Of a DNA stretch of 64,000 nt, positions 58,359-64,000 are shown piece by piece. Numbering within the stretch: the stretch's first letter is position 1; every line of letters begins with the position of its first letter. The notes beneath the pieces were generated by a model. It was not told the origin of the DNA. It saw only the letters and a program-made list of their open reading frames with translations, and made no database searches. Both the position numbers and the translations under genes were made by a program. The stretch comes from JBOGVZ01 sp050692985 (GTDB lineage Bacteria; Actinomycetota; UBA4738; CALAEC01). Location: contig JBOGVZ010000077.1 of assembly GCA_050692985.1 (NCBI GenBank), forward strand, positions 62,001 through 126,000, read 5' to 3'.

Positions 58359-59590
58359 CCGAACGCCGTCGGGTGGTGGTCACCGGCATCGGGCCGGTGA
58401 CCCCGGTGGGCATCGGGCGGGAGCCGTTCTGGGACGCCCTGCTGGCGGGGCGGTCGGGGATCGGCGAGATCACCCTGTTCGACCCCTCCGAGCTCCCGGT
58501 GCGCATCGCCGGCGAGGTCCGGGACCTCGACCCCACCGACTACCTGGACCGCAAGCAGGTGCGCAGGACCGACCGGGTCGTCCACCTGGCGATGGCCGCG
58601 GCCCGGCTGGCCTGGGACGAGGCGGGGTCGCCCGAGGTGGACCCGGCCCGGGTCGCCGTGATCGTGTCGACGGGGATCGGCGGGCTGAGCACGATGGTCC
58701 AGCAGCAGACGGTGCTGCTCGAGCGGGGCCCGGATCGCGTCTCGGCCTTCATGGTCCCGGGCATGATGCCGAACGCCGCCGCCGGCCAGGTGGCAATGGA
58801 GCTGGGGTTCACCGGGCCGAACACGTGCATCACCACCGCCTGCGCGGCCGGGGCCCATGCCGTCGGGGAGGGCTACCGCTACGTCCGGGACGGCCTGGCC
58901 GACGTGTGCCTGGCCGGCGGATCGGAGGCCGTCATCACCCCGCTGGGCATCGCGGGGTTCGCCCAGATGGGGGCCCTGTCGAAGAACCCGGACGCGGCCG
59001 GGGCCAGCCGGCCGTTCGACGCGAACCGGGACGGGTTCGTCCTCTCGGAGGGAGCATGCCTGCTGGTGCTGGAGGACGCCGAGCGGGCCGCTGCCCGGGG
59101 GGCCACGGTCTATGCGGAGGTGGCCGGCTACGGGGCCTCCGCGGACGCCTTCCACATCACCCAGCCGGAGCCCCAGGGGGGCGGGGCGGTGGCCGCCATG
59201 GAGGCGGCCCTGGGCGACGCCGGCGAGCCGGCCGAGGCCGTGGGCCACATCAACGCCCACGGCACCTCCACGCCGCTCAACGACGCCGCCGAGACCCGGG
59301 CCATCCACAAGGTGCTGGGGGACCACGCCTCGCGCGTGGCCGTCTCCTCGACGAAGTCCATGACGGGCCACACCCTCGGCGCCGCCGGGGCCGTGGAGGC
59401 CGCCGCCGCCGCGCTGGCCGTCCACACCGGGGCCGTCCCTCCGACGATCAACTACGAGACCCCGGACCCCGACTGCGACCTGGACTACGTGCCGAACCGC
59501 GCCCGGGAGATGCCGGTCCGGGTGGCGCTGTCGAACTCGTTCGGGTTCGGCGGACAGAACGCGGTGCTGGCCCTTCGGCGAGCCTCCTAG
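58355..59590 (+). CDS. fabF: Beta-ketoacyl-ACP synthase II
   Basis: 411 residues. The nucleophile Cys is in ITTACAAGAHAV, the two His in NAHGTSTPLND and SMTGHTLGAAG; GFGGQNAVLAL ends the fold. It elongates acyl-ACP. GTG 58355 overlaps the acpP stop (GTGA). Last gene of the operon; a palindrome follows. Confidence 0.97.
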   Translation: MTERRRVVVTGIGPVTPVGIGREPFWDALLAGRSGIGEITLFDPSELPVRIAGEVRDLDPTDYLDRKQVRRTDRVVHLAMAAARLAWDEAGSPEVDPARVAVIVSTGIGGLSTMVQQQTVLLERGPDRVSAFMVPGMMPNAAAGQVAMELGFTGPNTCITTACAAGAHAVGEGYRYVRDGLADVCLAGGSEAVITPLGIAGFAQMGALSKNPDAAGASRPFDANRDGFVLSEGACLLVLEDAERAAARGATVYAEVAGYGASADAFHITQPEPQGGGAVAAMEAALGDAGEPAEAVGHINAHGTSTPLNDAAETRAIHKVLGDHASRVAVSSTKSMTGHTLGAAGAVEAAAAALAVHTGAVPPTINYETPDPDCDLDYVPNRAREMPVRVALSNSFGFGGQNAVLALRRAS

Positions 59591-59595
59591 CGCGG

Positions 59596-59612
59596 GCCCG
59601 GCTCAGCCGGGC
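59596..59612. terminator. Palindrome between fabF and the RodZ-like gene
   Basis: GCCCGGC-N3-GCCGGGC in the 12-base convergent gap, overlapping the RodZ-like stop codon. It could end transcription in both directions, but no U-tract is present. Confidence 0.4.
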
Positions 59613-60373
59613 TCGGTGACCACGGCCCGTCCGTTCCTGAACACGAACCCCGCCTCGTAGATCTGGCCGGGCTCGCCGGCCAGTCCCAGCGGATCGCCGT
59701 TGAGCGTGAGCCGCACCGCGCCGGCGTTGCCGATGCGGACGTCGAGGCGGCCGTTCGGCCCGGCCCGGAACGTCCGGGAGAACCCCGGCTGGGCCGTCTC
59801 CTGGTAGAGGACCTCCTCGCCGCGAAGCACGCGGATCCACGCGGGGGTGTCGGTGACGGTGATCTTCAGCCGGACCCCTCGGACCGCCGGGGATTCCCGG
59901 GCGGGCTCGGTGGGCTCCGTGGTGGGCGGGGTGAGCGTGGCGGCGGGAGGTGGCCCCACCGGGCCGCGGGGGGTCACCGGCTCACCTTCCCGGCCCGCCC
60001 GTACCGCGAAGACCGCGATGGCCACCAGGGCCATGGTCGAGGCCACCGTCAGCAGGATCCGGCCCCAGGGCCCCCGGGGCGTCTCGACGGGGACCGGGAG
60101 GCGGATCGGCGGCTCCTCGGGATCGCCGTGGGTCCTGCGGTAGTCGGCGACCAGCGGGTCGGGGTCGAGCCCCAGGTACCGCGCGTACTCCTCGAGGAAC
60201 GCCCGGGCGTACACGGGGGCGGGGAACTCCCTGGGTGGGGCATCGCGCTCCAGCGCTTCCAGGAAGCGCTTGTTGATCCGCGTATGCTCGAACGCCTCGT
60301 CGAGGTCCACGCCCCGCGCGGACCGGGCCTCCCGGAGGCGAGTGCCGACGCTTCCGTTCGCGCTGATCACCAC
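59603..60373 (-). CDS. RodZ-like helix-turn-helix membrane protein (DUF4115)
   Basis: 256 residues. N-terminal HTH_25 domain (GTRLREARSARGVDLDEAFEHTRI with YARAFLEEYARYLGLD), one membrane helix at about 107-125, a Pro/Thr-rich linker and a C-terminal DUF4115 beta domain (LKITVTDTPAWIRVLRGEEVLYQ). This is the architecture of RodZ, which ties MreB to the membrane. It is near the mre operon but not in it. The start is GTG 60373; a TAGAAT box lies 40 bases upstream. Confidence 0.88.
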   Translation of the reverse strand: MVISANGSVGTRLREARSARGVDLDEAFEHTRINKRFLEALERDAPPREFPAPVYARAFLEEYARYLGLDPDPLVADYRRTHGDPEEPPIRLPVPVETPRGPWGRILLTVASTMALVAIAVFAVRAGREGEPVTPRGPVGPPPAATLTPPTTEPTEPARESPAVRGVRLKITVTDTPAWIRVLRGEEVLYQETAQPGFSRTFRAGPNGRLDVRIGNAGAVRLTLNGDPLGLAGEPGQIYEAGFVFRNGRAVVTEPG

Positions 60374-60482
60374 CGCCGCACCCGAGCCCTCGGCGTCCTC
60401 CCCCGCATCGTCATTCTAAGGGACGCCGGAGGGAAGGTTTCGGTTCCCGGTACGCCGGGGGGAGATCCGGCCGTCGCCCGCC

Positions 60483-60887
60483 TCAGCCGAAGAACAGGTC
60501 GAGCTCGCGCTTGGCGGACTCCGGGGAGTCGCTGCCGTGAACCAGGTTCTCCGTGATGGCCAGGGCCAGGTCGCCGCGGATGGTTCCGGGGCCGGCGTCA
60601 ACCGGGTTCGTGGCCCCCATCACGGTCCGGACCACCGAGATCGCATCGGGGCCGACCACCCGTGCCACCACGACGTCCCCGGAGGTGATGAACTCGACCA
60701 GGTCACGGAAGAATGCCTTGTCCCGGTGCTCGGAGTAGTGCCGCTCGGCCAGGTCGCGGTCGATGCGCATCATCCGCATCTCAACGATCCGCAGGCCCTT
60801 GCGCTCCAGCCGGCCCAGCACCTCGCCGATCAGCCCGCGGTTCACCGCGTCGGGCTTGACGATGACGAGTGTCTGTTCGTCGGCCAT
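60483..60887 (-). CDS. ndk: Nucleoside diphosphate kinase
   Basis: 134 residues. TLVIVKPDAVNRGLIGEVL opens the fold and the catalytic His is in ENLVHGSDSPESAKREL. It transfers phosphate between nucleoside di- and triphosphates. It begins 2 bases after the folC stop; valS-folC-ndk is the actinobacterial order. Confidence 0.97.
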   Translation of the reverse strand: MADEQTLVIVKPDAVNRGLIGEVLGRLERKGLRIVEMRMMRIDRDLAERHYSEHRDKAFFRDLVEFITSGDVVVARVVGPDAISVVRTVMGATNPVDAGPGTIRGDLALAITENLVHGSDSPESAKRELDLFFG

Positions 60888-60889
60888 GG

Positions 60890-62194
60890 TCAATCCAGGG
60901 TCAGGGAGCGGGCGTCCGCGACAGTGTACAGAGAGCCGCTCACCAGGATGAGGTCGTCCTCCGCGGCCGCGGCTCGGGCGGCGGAGACGGCCCGGGCCAC
61001 CGAGCCGTGGACGGTGGCCGGCACGCCGGCCCGCTCGCAGGCCGCGGCCACCTCCTCGGCCGGGAGGGCCCGCGGGCTGGTGCTGGCGCAGGCGTAGGCC
61101 ACGTCCGAGCGGGGGGCCAGGGCGTCCACGATTGCCCGGAGGTCCTTGCCCCCGAGCACGCCGATCACCAGGTGGAGACGGCGCCACACGAAGGACTCGG
61201 CCAGGGCCTCGGCCAGGGCCGCGGCGCCGTCGGGGTTGTGGGCGCCATCCAGGACTACGAGCGGGTGGCGAGTCACCACCTCCATCCGCCCGGGGGACGT
61301 GGCCCCCGCCAGGGCCTCGCGGAGGACGTCCGCGGACAGGGCCCGGCCCAGCAGCGCCTCGGAGGCCGCCACCGCCGCCGCGGCGTTGCAGGCCTGGTGC
61401 TCGCCGTGGAGGGGTAGCAGCAGCTCCTCGTACGTCTCATGGAGACCCCGGATCCGGAGACGCTGCCCGCCCACCGCCAGGTCCCGCGCTTCCACACCGA
61501 AGTCCCGATCTTCCAGGGTCACCGTGGCCCCCACGCCCTTGGCCCGGGCCTCGATCACGGCCATGGCCTCCGGCCGCTGCTGTTGGACCACCGCGGTGGC
61601 CTCCGGCTTGATGATCCCGGCCTTCTCCCCCGCCACCTCCTCCACCGTCTCACCCAGCTCGGGATGGTCCAGCCCGATGGGGCACAGCACCGCCACCTCT
61701 CCGCGGACCAGATTCGTGGCGTCCCACCGCCCGCCCATACCCACCTCGAACACGGCGGCGTCCACCGGCTTGTCGGCGAACCACAGGTAGGCCAGCGCGG
61801 TCAGCGCCTCGAAGTACGTCACCCGCTCACCGCGGCCGTCCACCTCCTGGAGGTACGGGCGGAGGTGTTCGTACCCCTCGGCGAACTCATCCTGGGAGAT
61901 GGCCTCCTCGCACAGGGCCAGCCGCTCGGTGACCGAGTGCAGGTGGGGCGAGGTGTACAGGCCCGCGGCCAGGCCATGGCCGCACAGGATCCGCGCCGCC
62001 ACCCGCGCCGTGCTGGTCTTGCCGTTGGTGCCGGTGACGTGGACGGTCGGATAGGTCAGCTCGGGGTGGTCCAGCAGGTCGCACAGGGCGCTGATGCGAT
62101 CCAGGTCCGGCACCATCCTGGCGGGTTGGCGGCCGTCGAGGTCCGCCACCGCGTCCCGGTAGCGCCCTTCCACTGGGGGGTTCGCTCGCTGCAC
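60890..62194 (-). CDS. folC: Folylpolyglutamate/dihydrofolate synthase
   Basis: 434 residues. VHVTGTNGKTSTARVAARIL is the Mur-ligase-type P-loop, ALTALAYLWFADKPVDAAVFEVGMGGRWDATN is the family signature (read in two parts around residues 120-150) and VVLDGAHNPDGAAALAEAL lies in the C-terminal domain. It adds glutamate to folates and may also make dihydrofolate. The GTG start has AAGGAGG 10 bases upstream. Confidence 0.95.
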   Translation of the reverse strand: MQRANPPVEGRYRDAVADLDGRQPARMVPDLDRISALCDLLDHPELTYPTVHVTGTNGKTSTARVAARILCGHGLAAGLYTSPHLHSVTERLALCEEAISQDEFAEGYEHLRPYLQEVDGRGERVTYFEALTALAYLWFADKPVDAAVFEVGMGGRWDATNLVRGEVAVLCPIGLDHPELGETVEEVAGEKAGIIKPEATAVVQQQRPEAMAVIEARAKGVGATVTLEDRDFGVEARDLAVGGQRLRIRGLHETYEELLLPLHGEHQACNAAAAVAASEALLGRALSADVLREALAGATSPGRMEVVTRHPLVVLDGAHNPDGAAALAEALAESFVWRRLHLVIGVLGGKDLRAIVDALAPRSDVAYACASTSPRALPAEEVAAACERAGVPATVHGSVARAVSAARAAAAEDDLILVSGSLYTVADARSLTLD

Positions 62195-62223
62195 GATCCG
62201 ATGCCTCCTTCGGTCCGGGCAAG

Positions 62224-64000
62224 CTACCCCCCCGGGCCCCCCCCGCAGCCAAGCTCGGCGAGCTGCGCCTCCAGGGCGGCCCGCTCCTCCTTCAGCGACG
62301 CCAGCTTGCGCCGCTCTCCGTCAACGATATGGGCGGGAGCCTTGGCCAGGAACCCCTCGTTGGCCAGCTTGCGCCCCGAGCGCTCCGCCGTGGTCGCCAG
62401 CTCCTCGAGCCTTCCTCGAAGCCGGGCACACTCCGCCTCCGGGTCGAGGACCCCAGCGAGCGGGACCAGCACCTCGGAGCTCCCCACGATCAGCCGGGCC
62501 GACCCGCTCGGATCCGGTGTCCCATCCACCGTCTCGAGGCTGTCCAGCCGGGCCAGGCGGCGGATCTCCTCCTCGAGCTCGTCGACGATCGCTCGATCCT
62601 CTTCCCCCCCGTGGACCCGGGCCGTCAGGGCCACGCCGGGGGGGACGTGATGATCGCTGCGGAACCGTCGCAGCGCGGTGACCACCTCCATGGCGAATCC
62701 CAAGCGGTGCTCGGCGCGCTCGTCCCGGTGCTCGGGGCGCTGCTCGGGCCACGGAGCCACCACGATCGATTCCCCGGTCCCGAGGCGCTGCCAGATCTCC
62801 TCGGTCAGGAACGGCATGAGCGGGTGCAGCAGGCGGAGCGTCCGCTCCAGGACCCACGCCAGCACGGTCCGCATGCCCGCCCGTTGCTCCGCGGTCCGGT
62901 CGTACAGCGCGGGCTTGGCCATCTCCAGGCCCCAGTCCGCCAGCTCGGCCCACAGGAACCGCTGGAGGGCCTGGGCGGCGTCGGTGAACCGGTGCTCCTC
63001 CAGGGCCGCGTCGACCTCGGCCCGGCAGGCCTCGTGCCGGGACAGGATCCACCGGACGGTCAGGGCGGAACCCAGGTGAGCCTCGTTGGCCACGCGATCC
63101 TGGTACCAGGTCAGGATGTCGGCCTGGGAGGCGAACAGGTCCACGAGAGCCACCCCGGGATCGTCGGGCGCCGCCGACAGCACCAGGCGGGCCGCGTTCC
63201 AGATCTTGTTGGCGAAGTGGCGGGCGGCCTCCACGTCGCGCTCCCCGAACGGGATGTTCTGCTGGTCCGGGCCGGCCATGCGCGCCAGGGCGAAGCGAAG
63301 GGCGTCCGCTCCGTGCCGATCGATCATGTCCAGGGGATCGATCACGTTGCCGAGCGACTTGGACATCTTGCGGTTCTGCTCGTCGCGGACCAGGCCGTGG
63401 ATCAGGACCCGGGAGAACGGGACGTCGCCCATCAGATACAGGCCCGACATGACCATCCGGGCCACCCACAGGTAGAGGATCTCGTACCCGGTCACCAGGA
63501 CCGACGTGGGATAGAAGAAGTCGAGGTCCGGGTTCTCGTCGGGCCACCCAAGCGTGGAGAAGGGCCACAGCTGGGAGGAGAACCAGGTGTCCAGGACGTC
63601 GGGATCCTGCTCGATGTCCTCGCTCCGGCACTCCGGGCAGGCGGCCGGATCCTCCACCGCCGCGAACTCGTGCCCGTTCGGGCAATACCACACCGGGATG
63701 CGGTGGCCCCACCAGAGCTGCCGGGAGATGTTCCAGTCCCGCAGGTCGTCGAGCCAGGCGGTGAAGGGGCCCAGCCACCGCTCAGGGAAGAACCGGATCC
63801 GGCCGTCGCTCGCGGCCTCCCGGGCCGAGGCCTTCAGCCGCTCGACGGCCACGAACCACTGCTTCCCCGACAGCCACGGTTCGATCTCGCTGCCGCAACG
63901 GTAGCAGTGGCCGACCGGGTGGTGGTAGGGGCGCTCCTCGGCGACCACCAGGCCTCGCTCGCGGAGGGCCTCCAGGACCCGGGACCGGGCCTCGTACCGG
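62224..64000 (-). CDS. valS: Valyl-tRNA synthetase, C-terminal part (cut by window edge)
   Basis: About 592 residues; the N-terminal HIGH part lies beyond base 64000. The visible part has the end of the editing domain with a zinc-type HCYRCGSEIEPWLSGKQWF, the catalytic half with RQLWWGHRIPVWYCP, KMSKS in NRKMSKSLGNVIDP, the anticodon-binding helical domain, and a C-terminal coiled coil (KLASLKEERAALEAQLAEL) that binds tRNA. It is upstream of folC by 29 bases on the same strand. Confidence 0.97.
   Translation of the reverse strand, partial: RYEARSRVLEALRERGLVVAEERPYHHPVGHCYRCGSEIEPWLSGKQWFVAVERLKASAREAASDGRIRFFPERWLGPFTAWLDDLRDWNISRQLWWGHRIPVWYCPNGHEFAAVEDPAACPECRSEDIEQDPDVLDTWFSSQLWPFSTLGWPDENPDLDFFYPTSVLVTGYEILYLWVARMVMSGLYLMGDVPFSRVLIHGLVRDEQNRKMSKSLGNVIDPLDMIDRHGADALRFALARMAGPDQQNIPFGERDVEAARHFANKIWNAARLVLSAAPDDPGVALVDLFASQADILTWYQDRVANEAHLGSALTVRWILSRHEACRAEVDAALEEHRFTDAAQALQRFLWAELADWGLEMAKPALYDRTAEQRAGMRTVLAWVLERTLRLLHPLMPFLTEEIWQRLGTGESIVVAPWPEQRPEHRDERAEHRLGFAMEVVTALRRFRSDHHVPPGVALTARVHGGEEDRAIVDELEEEIRRLARLDSLETVDGTPDPSGSARLIVGSSEVLVPLAGVLDPEAECARLRGRLEELATTAERSGRKLANEGFLAKAPAHIVDGERRKLASLKEERAALEAQLAELGCGGGPGG

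Noticed and set aside
60413..60450. ECF-sigma promoter (GGGAACC) before the RodZ-like gene
   Set aside because: GGGAACC is present but no convincing -10 partner at the right distance; a TAGAAT box nearby is an equally good explanation.

Overview
The window is about 70% G+C and tightly packed. Many neighbouring genes overlap by 1 or 4 bases (TGATG, GTGA, ATGA). Its content points to an actinomycetote: HrcA/CIRCE control of dnaJ, the order rne-rplU-rpmA-obg-proB with proA/nadD/rsfS nearby, ndk-folC-valS, a LAxTG sortase substrate, frequent GTG starts, and many promoters of the form TANNNT about 6-8 bases before the start codon (leaderless mRNAs). MreBCD, PBP2, RodA and a RodZ-like protein imply a rod-shaped cell. 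No transposase, integrase, phage gene or CRISPR array is visible. I place it in phylum Actinomycetota and cannot go finer from this window.

Layout. 0-1.6 kb holds small exported proteins: a cut lipoprotein, a cupredoxin lipoprotein, DUF4234 and a DUF4333-like protein. 1.6-8.8 kb is a leftward cluster: HIT, a rho-independent terminator, phoH-ybeY-corC-cdd, then methyltransferase, glycosyltransferase and polysaccharide deacetylase genes placed between cdd and era. 8.9-10.1 kb is a secreted M23-like/RTX protein. 10.2-16.0 kb is lepA-hemW and hrcA-dnaJ-rsmE, with the CIRCE operator lying across the end of hemW. 16.1-20.4 kb has rpsT facing holA-comEC-comEA. 20.5-26.2 kb has an EamA exporter, an O-methyltransferase, a DUF167 protein, leuS and a divergent Na/Pi-cotransporter relative. 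26.2-28.8 kb is a polar amino-acid ABC importer. 28.8-33.9 kb carries stress and surface genes: CsbD, a LAxTG-anchored protein, a six-repeat delta-60 propeller, a propeller lipoprotein, PhzF and a membrane-anchored unknown.

33.9-36.7 kb looks accessory: a VapBC-type toxin-antitoxin pair, a tRNA-like remnant, a serpin lipoprotein and tRNA-Ala(GGC). 36.7-45.1 kb is the leftward block obg-proB-proA-DinB-nadD-small acidic ORF-LytR_C-rsfS-cyclase. 45.1-54.9 kb is the leftward block mreB-mreC-mreD-mrdA-rodA-rne-rplU-rpmA, interrupted between mrdA and rodA by an RTX cassette with its own promoter and a frame break after its signal peptide. 55.2-59.6 kb is a rightward FASII operon, fabD-X-fabH-fabG-acpP-fabF, where X is a small lipoyl-like domain without the modifiable lysine. 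59.6-64 kb is rodZ-like, ndk, folC and a cut valS.

Most of the window is core metabolism and cell-envelope growth. I do not see a clear multi-gene system of a new kind. The best leads are the fab-operon lipoyl-like protein, the RTX cassette inside the elongasome operon, the widespread leaderless promoter pattern, two probable non-standard start codons (ACG, CTG), the CIRCE within hemW, and the structured rne leader.
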